A stretch of 64,000 nucleotides of DNA from Ruegeria denitrificans (GTDB lineage: Bacteria; Pseudomonadota; Alphaproteobacteria; Rhodobacterales; Rhodobacteraceae): contig NZ_CYUD01000009.1 of the NCBI RefSeq assembly GCF_001458295.1, positions 62,001 through 126,000 on the forward strand, written 5' to 3'. Position numbers and translations under genes: made by a program. Below, one piece after another: positions 17,806 to 25,977 of the stretch; positions within the stretch are counted from its first letter, which is position 1, and every line of letters begins with the position of its first letter. The notes under the pieces were generated by a model. That model saw only the letters and a program-made list of their open reading frames with translations. It searched no databases and was not told where the DNA came from.

Positions 17806-17835
17806 TTGTTTCATACAGGAAGTGAAACGTATATG
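17806..17835 (+). promoter_or_regulatory. candidate promoter for mlaA-mlaC
   Basis: TTGTTT (17806-17811) and TATATG (17830-17835) are separated by 18 nt and resemble -35 and -10 elements. The spacer contains a GTTTCA...TGAAAC dyad (17808-17828) that might be an operator. Prediction is by eye only. Confidence 0.35.
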
Positions 17836-17884
17836 TGACGTCGGATTAGGCCGTTCTAAATGGCCACAGGCAGTATTGATTGAT

Positions 17885-17909
17885 AGTTCGGGTCAAAAGA
17901 ACCCGAACT
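17885..17909 (+). promoter_or_regulatory. leader hairpin abutting the mlaA ribosome site
   Basis: AGTTCGGGT, 7-nt loop CAAAAGA, ACCCGAACT forms a perfect 9-bp stem ending 3 nt before the AGGAG that serves mlaA, with TTTT between. The form is terminator-like but sits in the leader, so attenuation, a 5' stabiliser or translation control are possible. Confidence 0.55.
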
Positions 17910-17928
17910 TTTAGGAGTGGCAAAAACC

Positions 17929-18744
17929 GTGTTGAGCAGACCCCGCCTGAAGCACCTGATCGTCCTGTCCCTGATGACAGTTCTTGGCGCCTGCGCCACG
18001 CGGCCCCCGGAAGGCGCGCCGCCGGGCGAGGTGTTTGATCCCTATGAAAACACCAACCGGGGCATTCACAAGTTCAATCTGGGTGTCGACCGATTCCTGT
18101 TCCGCCCGGCATCGAAAGGTTACGTTAAGATCGTACCCGATCCGATGGTCACCAGCTTCAACCATTTTGCAGAAAACCTAACGATGCCGGGGCAGGCACT
18201 GGACTATCTGTTGCAGGGCAATGTCAAACAATCCGGCAACGCATTGCTGCGTTTTGTGGTCAATACCACGGTGGGCGGCTTAGGCTTGTCTGACCCCGCC
18301 GACGAGTTGAACCTGCCGCCTGTGGATACCGATTTCGGCGAGACCCTGCATGTCTGGGGCGTTGGCGAGGGCGCCTATGTCGAACTGCCCTTCTACGGCC
18401 CGTCCACCCAGCGTGACGCGATCGGTGTTGTGGTCAACTTGTTTTCGAACCCGATCAATTTCACCCCGGTGCGTCCGGTCGATAATATCGGTGTCTATGC
18501 CGAGGTTGTCCGCCGGATGGGGGATCGGGGCCGGTTCTCGGACACGGTGGATTCGATCCTGTATGAAAGCGCCGACAGCTATGCGCAGGCACAGACAATT
18601 TTCATTCAGAACCGCCGCTTTGAACTGGCACGCGATGATGAGGACGCCTATCTGGGTCTGTATGATGACCCTTATGCAGATATCGGGACTGACCCAGTCA
18701 GGGACCCCTACCTAGACCCCTACGAGGACCCCTATGCCGAATAA
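17929..18744 (+). CDS. mlaA: MlaA (VacJ) family outer-membrane lipoprotein
   Basis: About 271 residues. A signal peptide ends in lipobox LGAC; the body has the MlaA blocks DPYENTNRGIHKFNLGVDRFL, NHFAENLTMPGQALDYLLQGN, NTTVGGLGLSDPA, DFGETLHVWGVGEGAYVELPFYGPST and RDAIG. MlaA removes mislocalised phospholipid from the outer leaflet and hands it to MlaC. The GTG at 17929 is preferred since AGGAG lies about 11 nt upstream; a GTG at 17917 overlaps that site. The C-terminus carries an acidic DPY-rich repeat (YDDPYAD, RDPYLDPYEDPYAE). Confidence 0.93.
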   Translation: MLSRPRLKHLIVLSLMTVLGACATRPPEGAPPGEVFDPYENTNRGIHKFNLGVDRFLFRPASKGYVKIVPDPMVTSFNHFAENLTMPGQALDYLLQGNVKQSGNALLRFVVNTTVGGLGLSDPADELNLPPVDTDFGETLHVWGVGEGAYVELPFYGPSTQRDAIGVVVNLFSNPINFTPVRPVDNIGVYAEVVRRMGDRGRFSDTVDSILYESADSYAQAQTIFIQNRRFELARDDEDAYLGLYDDPYADIGTDPVRDPYLDPYEDPYAE

Positions 18745-19342
18745 CAATCTGAATAGACGCGGTTTTATCGCCACTGGCCTAGCCGGTGCGATGCTGACCG
18801 CCCTGCCCGCATTCGCTCAGACAGAAGCCAGCGCCAAGGCGTTGGTTGTCAGTGTCGTGGATGACATCAACCGCGTGATCGCCTCGGGCAAATCTGAAAA
18901 GGCAATGATCCGCGATTTTGAAAAGATCTTTGTGCAATATGCTGATGTGCCGATCATGGCACGTTATGTGCTGGGGGCCGATGGCCGATCAGCCAGCCCG
19001 TCACAGATCAAGCAATTCACCAGTGCGTTTCAGGGCTATATTTCCAACAAATATGGCCGCCGGTTCCGCGAATTCATTGGCGGTCAGGTCACCGTGCGCA
19101 ATGCCCGCAAAATCAAAGCAGGCTATGAGGTGCGCACCTCGGTCAAGCTGCAGGGGTCTTCCCCGTTCGAGGTGACCTTCCTGGTGTCGGACAAATCGGG
19201 CCGTGACAAGTTCTTCAACATGTTCATCGAAGGGGTGAATATGCTGTTGACCGAACGGACCGAAATCGGCGCCATGCTGGATGCGCGGGGCGGTGATCTG
19301 AACCGTCTGATCAAGGATATGAAAAAGAACCGGGTCAGCTGA
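18734..19342 (+). CDS. mlaC: MlaC family periplasmic phospholipid-binding protein
   Basis: A 202-residue protein overlapping mlaA by 11 bp. The N-terminus, NRRGFIATGLAGAMLTALPAFAQ, has a twin-arginine motif, so it may travel by the Tat route. The mature region matches the MlaC/Ttg2 family: YADVPIMARYVLG, QIKQFTSAFQGYISNKYGRRF and FNMFIEGVNMLLTERTEIGAML. MlaC ferries phospholipid between MlaA and the inner-membrane MlaFEDB complex, which is not in the window. Confidence 0.92.
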   Translation: MPNNNLNRRGFIATGLAGAMLTALPAFAQTEASAKALVVSVVDDINRVIASGKSEKAMIRDFEKIFVQYADVPIMARYVLGADGRSASPSQIKQFTSAFQGYISNKYGRRFREFIGGQVTVRNARKIKAGYEVRTSVKLQGSSPFEVTFLVSDKSGRDKFFNMFIEGVNMLLTERTEIGAMLDARGGDLNRLIKDMKKNRVS

Positions 19343-19360
19343 TCCGGCTCACGACCTGCA

Positions 19361-19398
19361 AAAGAGGGCCGCGCGATTGGGTTCGCGCGGCCCTCTTT
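19361..19398. terminator. bidirectional intrinsic terminator
   Basis: AAAGAGGGCCGCGCGA (19361-19376), loop TTGGGT, TCGCGCGGCCCTCTTT (19383-19398) is a 16-bp near-ideal stem with A and T tails on both sides. It lies between the convergent mlaC and sugar-ABC operons and can serve both. Confidence 0.9.
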
Positions 19399-19401
19399 TG
19401 T

Positions 19402-20499
19402 TTAGTTCAGCCGTTCGCCGGTTTCCTTGGCGAAGTAAGACACCTTGCTCATGTCAAACGCCAGGTTCAGCATTTGGCCCGCCTGCGCGCTGGTTTCCGC
19501 GTGTAGGCGCGCAGTGACCTGCTTGCCGCCCAGTTCCGAGACCACATAAGTATCTGCACCTGCCGGTTCGACCATGTCGACCATGCAGGCGGCCTGTTGC
19601 ACACCGTCGCCTGCACGGAAGCCGGCCTCGGCAATGTCTTCCGGACGCAGGCCAAGGATCACATCCTCGGGCAGTGACAGGTCGCGAGCATCGTTCAGGA
19701 CCAGCGTCTCACCGGATTCGCGGGCAATGGCGATCTGCGTGCCCGGCCCGGTCTTGGACGCCTGCGCCGGGATCAGGTTCATCGCGGGCGAGCCCATGAA
19801 ATCGGCGACAAACAGGTTGGCCGGATTGTTGTAGATCTCGGCCGGGCTGCCAATCTGCTGCACGATGCCGCCTTTCAGAACCACGATCTTGGTCGCCAGC
19901 GTCATCGCCTCGATCTGGTCATGGGTCACGTAGACGATGGATGCATCCAGCGTCTGGTGCAGTTTCTTGATCTCGGTCCGCATCTCGACCCGCAGTTTGG
20001 CATCGAGGTTCGACAGCGGCTCGTCAAACAGGAACAGCTTGGGATCGCGCACCAGCGCCCGGCCCATCGCCACCCGCTGACGCTGACCACCCGACAACTG
20101 GCTGGGGCGGCGGTTCAGCAGCGGCTCTATTTGCAGCAACGACGCGACATCTTTGAGCTTAGCGTTCTGCGTTGCCTGATCGACCCCGCGCACTTTCATG
20201 CCGAAAGTGATGTTCTTCGCCACCGACATGGTCGGGTAGAGCGCGTAAGACTGGAACACCATTGCGATGTCGCGATCCTTGGGGCTGACATGAGTCATGT
20301 CCTTGCCACCGATGGACAGCGTACCGCCGGTGATTTCCTCCAGCCCTGCAATACAATTCAGCAGGGTGGACTTGCCGCAACCCGAAGGGCCGACCAGTAC
20401 CAGGAAATCGCCCGGCTCGATCGAAATGTTGATGTCCTTCAGAACCTCGGTCGCCCCGTAATTCTTGTACAGATTGTTGATATCGAGGATGGGAGCCAT
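19402..20499 (-). CDS. CUT1 sugar ABC transporter ATP-binding protein (MalK/UgpC type)
   Basis: A 365-residue ATPase: Walker A GPSGCGKST, Q-loop VFQSYALYPTMSV, signature LSGGQRQRVAMGRALVRDPKLFLFDEPLSNLD, then a C-terminal regulatory OB domain (about 240-365) with LGLRPEDI. It powers the two permeases encoded just upstream. It is the last gene of the operon, 3 nt after the second permease, and is followed by the shared terminator. Confidence 0.94.
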   Translation of the reverse strand: MAPILDINNLYKNYGATEVLKDINISIEPGDFLVLVGPSGCGKSTLLNCIAGLEEITGGTLSIGGKDMTHVSPKDRDIAMVFQSYALYPTMSVAKNITFGMKVRGVDQATQNAKLKDVASLLQIEPLLNRRPSQLSGGQRQRVAMGRALVRDPKLFLFDEPLSNLDAKLRVEMRTEIKKLHQTLDASIVYVTHDQIEAMTLATKIVVLKGGIVQQIGSPAEIYNNPANLFVADFMGSPAMNLIPAQASKTGPGTQIAIARESGETLVLNDARDLSLPEDVILGLRPEDIAEAGFRAGDGVQQAACMVDMVEPAGADTYVVSELGGKQVTARLHAETSAQAGQMLNLAFDMSKVSYFAKETGERLN

Positions 20500-20502
20500 G
20501 GG

Positions 20503-21402
20503 TTATCCCTTCACTGAGCCAGCGGTCAGACCGCGGATGAAATACTTACCGGCGACGACATAAACGAGCAGCGTCGGCAGCCCCGCGATGATCGCGGCAG
20601 CCATGTCGACGTTGTACTCTTTGACGCCGGTGGTGGAGTTTACGATGTTGTTGAGCGCAACGGTCACGGGCTGCGTCCCCGCCTGGCTGAACGACACGCC
20701 GAACAGGAAGTCATTCCAGATCTGCGTGAACTGCCAGATCACGGTCACCACGATGATGGGCAGCGACAGCGGCAGGAAGATCGACCAAAAAATCCGCAAA
20801 AAGCCTGCCCCATCGACCCGGGCGGCTTTGGTCAGCTCGGCTGGGATGGTGACATAGTAGTTGCGGAAGAACAGCGTGGTGAAGCCCAGCCCGTAGATCA
20901 CGTGAACGAAGATCAGGCCCGGAATGGTTCCGGCGATCCCCATCATGCCCAGCAGCCGCGCCATCGGCAGCAGCACGACCTGAAACGGAATAAAGCAGCC
21001 AAACAGCATCAGCGAGAAGATGATGTTCGCGCCTTTGAACCGCCACTGCGCCACGACATAGCCGTTCAGCGCACCTATCAGGGTGGACAAAAACACTGCA
21101 GGCACCGCGATCAGGACCGAGTTCCAGAAGTACGGCCGCAGACCTTCACACTGGATACCGGTACAAGCCCCGGACCATGCGGTTTTCCAGGCGTCGAAGC
21201 TGACTTCGCGCGGCAGAGAGATCAGGGACCCGGTGCGGATTTCCTCAAGGCTTTTCAACGATGTCGTCAACATCACGAACAGCGGCATCAGGTAATACAG
21301 CGCGAACAGGCCCAGCAGGACATAAAGCAGCCAACGAAGGGCAATCTTGCCGGTGGCGCTCTGCGAGCGGGTTTGGGTTTGGGGCATCGACAGATCAGTC
21401 AT
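20503..21402 (-). CDS. carbohydrate ABC transporter permease (MalG type)
   Basis: A 299-residue inner-membrane protein with six predicted helices and the EAA-loop region YVTIPAELTKAARVDGAGFLRIFWSIFLPLSLP that contacts the ATPase. The C-terminus FIRGLTAGSVKG is typical of CUT1 permeases. It overlaps the first permease gene by 8 bp. Confidence 0.93.
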   Translation of the reverse strand: MTDLSMPQTQTRSQSATGKIALRWLLYVLLGLFALYYLMPLFVMLTTSLKSLEEIRTGSLISLPREVSFDAWKTAWSGACTGIQCEGLRPYFWNSVLIAVPAVFLSTLIGALNGYVVAQWRFKGANIIFSLMLFGCFIPFQVVLLPMARLLGMMGIAGTIPGLIFVHVIYGLGFTTLFFRNYYVTIPAELTKAARVDGAGFLRIFWSIFLPLSLPIIVVTVIWQFTQIWNDFLFGVSFSQAGTQPVTVALNNIVNSTTGVKEYNVDMAAAIIAGLPTLLVYVVAGKYFIRGLTAGSVKG

Positions 21403-22267
21403 TTTTCGCCCTCAGTTCTGAGTAAAGGTAAGGAACCACGATGGCAAAGACGACCAGCATCATGATCATCGCGGAAGACGCCGCCTGACCGATATCGCCG
21501 CGTGAAAAGGCCATAGCGTACATGTAGGTCGCGGGCAGATCAGTTGCGTAGCCCGGACCGCCGCCTGTCAGGGCGATGACAAGGTCAAAGCTTTTGATTG
21601 CGAGGTGCGCCAGCACGATGAAGGCGGACAGGAAGATCGGTGCCATCGACGGGATAATGATCGCCGTATAGATGCGCCATGTGGGGATACCATCGACCTG
21701 CGCGGCCTTGATGATCTCTCCATCCACCGAACGAAGCCCGGCCAGAAACAGCGCCATCACAAAGCCCGAGCTCTGCCAAATCGCGGCAATCACAATGGTG
21801 TAGATGGCGTAATCGGGGTTCACCAGCCAGTCAAATTCAAAATTCGGAAAGCCCCAGCCCTGCACCATGGATTCAATGCCTAACCCTGGGTTCAGGATCC
21901 ACTTCCACGCGGTGCCAGTCACGATCATCGACAGTGCCATCGGGTACAGGTAGATCGTGCGAATGACCCCTTCGACGCGGATCTTCTGATCCAACAGGAT
22001 GGCCAATAGCAGGCCCAGCACCATCGCGATCACGATAAACAGCGCGCCAAAGATATACAGGTTGTTGATTGCCGTATCCCAGCGGGGGGAATCGAACAGG
22101 CGTTCATACTGAATGAAGCCATGGATCTCGTATTTCGGCAGTAGTTTCGATCGGGTCAGCGACACCCATGCGGTCCATCCGATAAATCCGTAAACAAAGA
22201 TCAGTACGGCGATGAACGACGGTGCCAGCACCACCTTGGGCAGGTGGTTTTCCAGCCATTCGGACAT
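21395..22267 (-). CDS. carbohydrate ABC transporter permease (MalF type)
   Basis: A 290-residue membrane protein with six hydrophobic helices and the EAA loop GLRSVDGEIIKAAQVDGIPTWRIYTAIIIPSM. GTAWKWILNPGLGIE is characteristic of glucose/mannose-type permeases. GGAGGAAAAA precedes its ATG. It lies 57 nt after the binding-protein stop, with a hairpin in the gap. Confidence 0.93.
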   Translation of the reverse strand: MSEWLENHLPKVVLAPSFIAVLIFVYGFIGWTAWVSLTRSKLLPKYEIHGFIQYERLFDSPRWDTAINNLYIFGALFIVIAMVLGLLLAILLDQKIRVEGVIRTIYLYPMALSMIVTGTAWKWILNPGLGIESMVQGWGFPNFEFDWLVNPDYAIYTIVIAAIWQSSGFVMALFLAGLRSVDGEIIKAAQVDGIPTWRIYTAIIIPSMAPIFLSAFIVLAHLAIKSFDLVIALTGGGPGYATDLPATYMYAMAFSRGDIGQAASSAMIMMLVVFAIVVPYLYSELRAKND

Positions 22268-22287
22268 TTTTTCCTCCGGGGAAAGGT

Positions 22288-22316
22288 GCTCTGCCCCGCA
22301 GTATAGGGGGCAGAGC
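22288..22316 (-). promoter_or_regulatory. intercistronic hairpin after the sugar-binding-protein gene
   Basis: GCTCTGCCCC (22288-22297) and GGGGCAGAGC (22307-22316) form a perfect 10-bp stem with a 9-nt loop between the binding-protein and permease genes. No T run follows in either direction. Such hairpins commonly stabilise the upstream binding-protein mRNA and raise its ratio over the permeases. Confidence 0.65.
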
Positions 22317-22324
22317 GTGTTGGA

Positions 22325-23569
22325 TCAGTAGCTGTTGGCCACTGCGTCCGCCAGTTGCTGAACTGCGTCAGCCGAGGACATATCCGAGTTGAAATGTGCG
22401 GTCACAACATCCGTGATCGCACCGGCCTGCGAGCCACGCAGTGCCATGCCATGTGCATAGGACGGCAACAGCGAGCCACCCGCCGAAGTCGAACCCATAT
22501 CTTCGGCCGAGATCTTGGCGCAGATGTCAAAGGCATCCAGCGACACGTCCGTCCGTGCCGGGATCGAGCCTTTGTTCAGGTTGAACACTTCCTGAAACTT
22601 TGGTGCTACGATTAACTTGGCCAGCAATTCCTGACCGGCGCGGTTGTCGTCGCCTTCTACTTCGAACATGGCAAAGCTGTCGACGTTGTACAGATACCCG
22701 TCACCGGGGGTCGAAGCGCACAGGAAGTCTTCACCGGGTTTCTTGCCGGCCGCCAGAAACTCGCCCTTGGCCCAGTCACCCATGATCTGGAATGCGGCCT
22801 CGCCGTTCATGACCATAGCGGTGGCAAGGTTCCAGTCACGACCCGAGAAGTTTTCGTCCACATAACCACGCAGGGTGCGCATCTGGTCAAAGACCTGCAC
22901 CATAGTGTCCGAGGTCAGCGCTTCGGGGTCCAGTTCAACCAAAGCTTTCTGATAGAACTCGGGTCCACCCAGCCCCAGCACAACCGCTTCGAACACGGTG
23001 GCGTCCTGCCACGACTGACCACCATGGGCCAGTGGGATGACACCAGCATCCATCAGCTTGACGGCAGCGGCATTGAATTCATCCCAAGTGGTCGGCATTT
23101 CAATGCCATTGGCGGCCAGAACGTCCGCGTTCGCCCAGATCCAGTCGATGCGGTGGACATTCACAGGTGCCGCACACCAAGTACCATCGCACTGCATGTG
23201 ACCCGCGATCGAAGCGGGCAGGACATCGGCCCAGCCTTCGGCCTCGGCCACGGATGAGATATCGGCCAGAACGCCCTCTTCGTACCATTCCTGAATGGCG
23301 GGGCCTTTCAGTTGAACGGCAGTCGGCGCGTTACCGGCAAGAACGCGGGCACGCAGCGCGGTCATGGCCGCATCACCACCGCCACCGGCCACCGGCATAT
23401 CCGTCCAGGTGCCACCGTTCGAGGCGAACTCTTCCTGAAGAACGGCGACTGATTTGGCCTCGCCGCCCGACGTCCACCAGTGCAGAACTTCGGCCTGTGG
23501 CTCGGCCGCGACCGAAGACCCGGCCACAACGGCCAGCGTCGATACCGTGGCAAATGCAAAACGCTTCAT
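22325..23569 (-). CDS. CUT1 ABC transporter substrate-binding protein (glucose/mannose-like)
   Basis: A 414-residue periplasmic protein with a signal peptide (KRFAFATVSTLAVVAGSSVAA), then AEVLHWWTSGGEAKSVAVLQEEF, the opening typical of glucose/mannose binding proteins of the GtsA type, and later QIMGDWAKGEF. The ATG at 23569 is preceded by GGAGGAG. It is the first gene of the transporter operon and is divergent from a two-component system. Sugar identity is inferred from family only. Confidence 0.92.
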   Translation of the reverse strand: MKRFAFATVSTLAVVAGSSVAAEPQAEVLHWWTSGGEAKSVAVLQEEFASNGGTWTDMPVAGGGGDAAMTALRARVLAGNAPTAVQLKGPAIQEWYEEGVLADISSVAEAEGWADVLPASIAGHMQCDGTWCAAPVNVHRIDWIWANADVLAANGIEMPTTWDEFNAAAVKLMDAGVIPLAHGGQSWQDATVFEAVVLGLGGPEFYQKALVELDPEALTSDTMVQVFDQMRTLRGYVDENFSGRDWNLATAMVMNGEAAFQIMGDWAKGEFLAAGKKPGEDFLCASTPGDGYLYNVDSFAMFEVEGDDNRAGQELLAKLIVAPKFQEVFNLNKGSIPARTDVSLDAFDICAKISAEDMGSTSAGGSLLPSYAHGMALRGSQAGAITDVVTAHFNSDMSSADAVQQLADAVANSY

Positions 23570-23698
23570 TTTTTTCTCCTCCCTCGAGAACTCTTTGACT
23601 GCTGATGCAGCGATGCCCGCCATTCTGAGACTAGATCACCATCTGGCAACGCTGAATTCGCGCCACAGACACACAACCACCTAAAAATTCACTGCTTT

Positions 23699-23745
23699 TG
23701 TTACAGCGTGTTACGTTGACATTGAATCTGTTTCCGTTCGTTACA
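23699..23745. promoter_or_regulatory. GTTAC direct repeats in divergent sugar-ABC/two-component promoter region
   Basis: TGTTACA (23699), TGTTACG (23709) and CGTTACA (23739) begin 10 and 40 bp apart, in helical phase. OmpR-family regulators bind such tandem repeats spaced one turn. A TTGACA at 23716-23721 may be a -35 element of the rightward promoter. The position suggests the adjacent response regulator controls itself and the transporter. Confidence 0.55.
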
Positions 23746-23787
23746 ATGAACGATACCGGAGGCCTTGAGGATGGGAGGACAAACCGC

Positions 23788-24525
23788 GTGAGCATTCCGC
23801 GACTTTTGGTGGTGGATGACGACCCTGAAATGCGGTCGATGATGACCCAGTTCCTGCATCAAAACGGGTTTATCGCGCTACCCGCCCGATCCGAGGTTGA
23901 AATCCGCAACCACCTGACATCGGGACGGATCGACCTGATCCTGCTGGATGTAATGCTGGGGGATGAAAACGGGGTCGAGATCTGTGCCCGCCTGCGGGCC
24001 GAACAGGACGTGCCGATCATTCTGGTCTCGGCCCTGTCCGCCGACCATCAACGCATGGCGGGGTATGAGGTCGGGGCCGACGACTATATTGCCAAGCCGT
24101 TCAATCCCCAACTGATGCTGGCGCGGGTCCGTGCGGTGATGCAGCGCGCCCGACGCACACCGTCGCTGGCCTATCGCCGTCGCACACACAGCTTTCGGTT
24201 CAACGACTGGGCCTACGACGGCAAGCGGGATGAGGTGCATTCGCCCGAAGGGTATCTGGTTCCCCTGTCGCAACGGGAAACCGCGCTGCTTAAGGTTTTG
24301 CTGGCCAATCCGCATATTCCCCTGACCCGGGATGAGATCGCCGCTGCGCTGGACGTCACCGGCAGCACCGACAAGCCCGAGGCGCAGGGTCGGGCCATCG
24401 ACATGCTGGTCGGCCGGTTGCGATCAAAGATCGAGGCCAACCCGAAGGACCCGCAGATGCTGCGCACCGAACGCGGGCTCGGCTATGTCTTTGCCGCTGA
24501 AGTGTCGGTGGAAGAAGACGCATGA
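23788..24525 (+). CDS. OmpR family response regulator
   Basis: A 245-residue protein: receiver domain (about 1-125) with acidic DDD, phosphoacceptor Asp54 in ILLDVML and Lys in IAKPF; C-terminal winged helix (about 145-240) with PLSQRETALLKVLLANP, and RLRSKIEANPKDPQMLRTERGLGYVF. The GTG at 23788 is preferred because GGGAGGA precedes it at 8 nt; an ATG at 23746 is possible. The kinase gene overlaps its stop by ATGA. It likely governs the divergent sugar transporter. Confidence 0.92.
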   Translation: MSIPRLLVVDDDPEMRSMMTQFLHQNGFIALPARSEVEIRNHLTSGRIDLILLDVMLGDENGVEICARLRAEQDVPIILVSALSADHQRMAGYEVGADDYIAKPFNPQLMLARVRAVMQRARRTPSLAYRRRTHSFRFNDWAYDGKRDEVHSPEGYLVPLSQRETALLKVLLANPHIPLTRDEIAAALDVTGSTDKPEAQGRAIDMLVGRLRSKIEANPKDPQMLRTERGLGYVFAAEVSVEEDA

Positions 24526-25973
24526 CCACGCGCGCGCCGCGCCTGCGCAGCCTTGGGTGGATTTGGGCCGGAGCAGCCTTTGCCTCGGGGATTTTGGCCG
24601 CCGGACTATGGTTTTCCTCGGCGCGCGCGTGGGACGACTTTCTGACACGCGCCTATGTCGCAGGGTTTGCCGTCTATGAAGAATTGCGGGTCAGCAAAAC
24701 CCCACCACCAGGGATCCGCATCACCCCTTTGACGCCCGAAGCCACGCAATTGGCCGACGCGGGGCGGTTCGAACAGCTACCCGGGCTGTCGGATCGCAGC
24801 TTTGTCACTAATCTGTCGATCCTGACCGACAATACCGCCCCCCTTGCAGGGCGCGAGCTGACGCTGGCCGTGATGTCCGAGCGGCTGGTTTACCCGGTCT
24901 CTGACATTCTGTCCCGAATAGACCAAACTGGGGCCGAAAAGATGGGTAATCTGACCCGCCTTTTGGCCACCTATTGCAGCGAGCCCATTCTGATCGCCCG
25001 GTTCGGGCACAGGGGCTGGCAGCAAGTGGACGGCACCGATATCTGGGGTTGCAAGGCCGCCCCTTCTGACCTGCGCCTGCCGGCCATTCTGGCCGCCATC
25101 GTGGCATTGGCGGTCATCCTGACTTCGATCGGCAATGTCTCGGACAGTTTCACCCGGTTTTCCAACGCCCTGCGCGATCGTAAACGTCGCGGCGGGCCAA
25201 ATAGCTATGATGCAGACGGCCCGGCGGAACTGCGCGAAATCGTGTCTGCCGTGAACGACCATCTGGATGCTGAACGCACGCAACTGGAGAAACGCGCCAC
25301 CGTTTTGTCCGGCGTCAGCCATGATCTTGGCACCCCCGCCACACGGGTCCGCCTTCGCGCCGCCCTGATCGCAGATGACGAGCTGCGCGAAAAGCTTGAG
25401 GCCGATGTAGATCAGATGACCGGCATGATCGAAAGCGTGTTGACCTATACGCGCTCGGAACTCAGCGTCGAAGAGCCCCGCCAGATTTCACTGACGGCAC
25501 TCGTCGAGTCTCTGGTTGCCGATTATCAGGACATGGACCTGCCGGTGACCCTGAAGAAAATCGCCCCGGTCGCGGTCAAAGGCGCGCCCTCGCTATTTAT
25601 GTCTCGGCGCGGGCACGGGTCGCTACCGGAAACACGGCGGATGCTGGTGATGGGGCGGCCAATCTCATTGAAACGGGCACTGACCAATTTGATCGACAAC
25701 GCCCTGAAATACGGTCGCCATGCCGAGGTGCAGCTGGAAACCGACGCCCGCACTGCAACCATAACTGTCGAGGACAAAGGCACTGATCTGTCGGTCACTG
25801 ATATCGAAAATCTGATGACGCCGTTCCGGCGTGGTTCGAACACCGGATCCTCAGACGGTTTTGGCCTGGGCCTGACAATCGTTGCCACGATCGCCGAACA
25901 GCATGGTGGTTCCCTCAGTTTCGAGGCTGGAGACCAAGGGCTACGCGCACGTCTGCAGATTACCCGGCAATAA
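24522..25973 (+). CDS. sensor histidine kinase
   Basis: A 483-residue membrane kinase. Helix one (about 10-35), a periplasmic sensor region (about 36-185), helix two (about 188-206), then HAMP-like linker, HisKA with GVSHDLGTPATRVRL (His267) and HATPase with N box NLIDNALKYG and G box GFGLGLTIV. An H-box variant DLGTP replaces the usual ELRTP. It phosphorylates the preceding regulator. It converges on fliP with 4 nt between stops. Confidence 0.92.
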   Translation: MTTRAPRLRSLGWIWAGAAFASGILAAGLWFSSARAWDDFLTRAYVAGFAVYEELRVSKTPPPGIRITPLTPEATQLADAGRFEQLPGLSDRSFVTNLSILTDNTAPLAGRELTLAVMSERLVYPVSDILSRIDQTGAEKMGNLTRLLATYCSEPILIARFGHRGWQQVDGTDIWGCKAAPSDLRLPAILAAIVALAVILTSIGNVSDSFTRFSNALRDRKRRGGPNSYDADGPAELREIVSAVNDHLDAERTQLEKRATVLSGVSHDLGTPATRVRLRAALIADDELREKLEADVDQMTGMIESVLTYTRSELSVEEPRQISLTALVESLVADYQDMDLPVTLKKIAPVAVKGAPSLFMSRRGHGSLPETRRMLVMGRPISLKRALTNLIDNALKYGRHAEVQLETDARTATITVEDKGTDLSVTDIENLMTPFRRGSNTGSSDGFGLGLTIVATIAEQHGGSLSFEAGDQGLRARLQITRQ

Positions 25974-25977
25974 CGAT

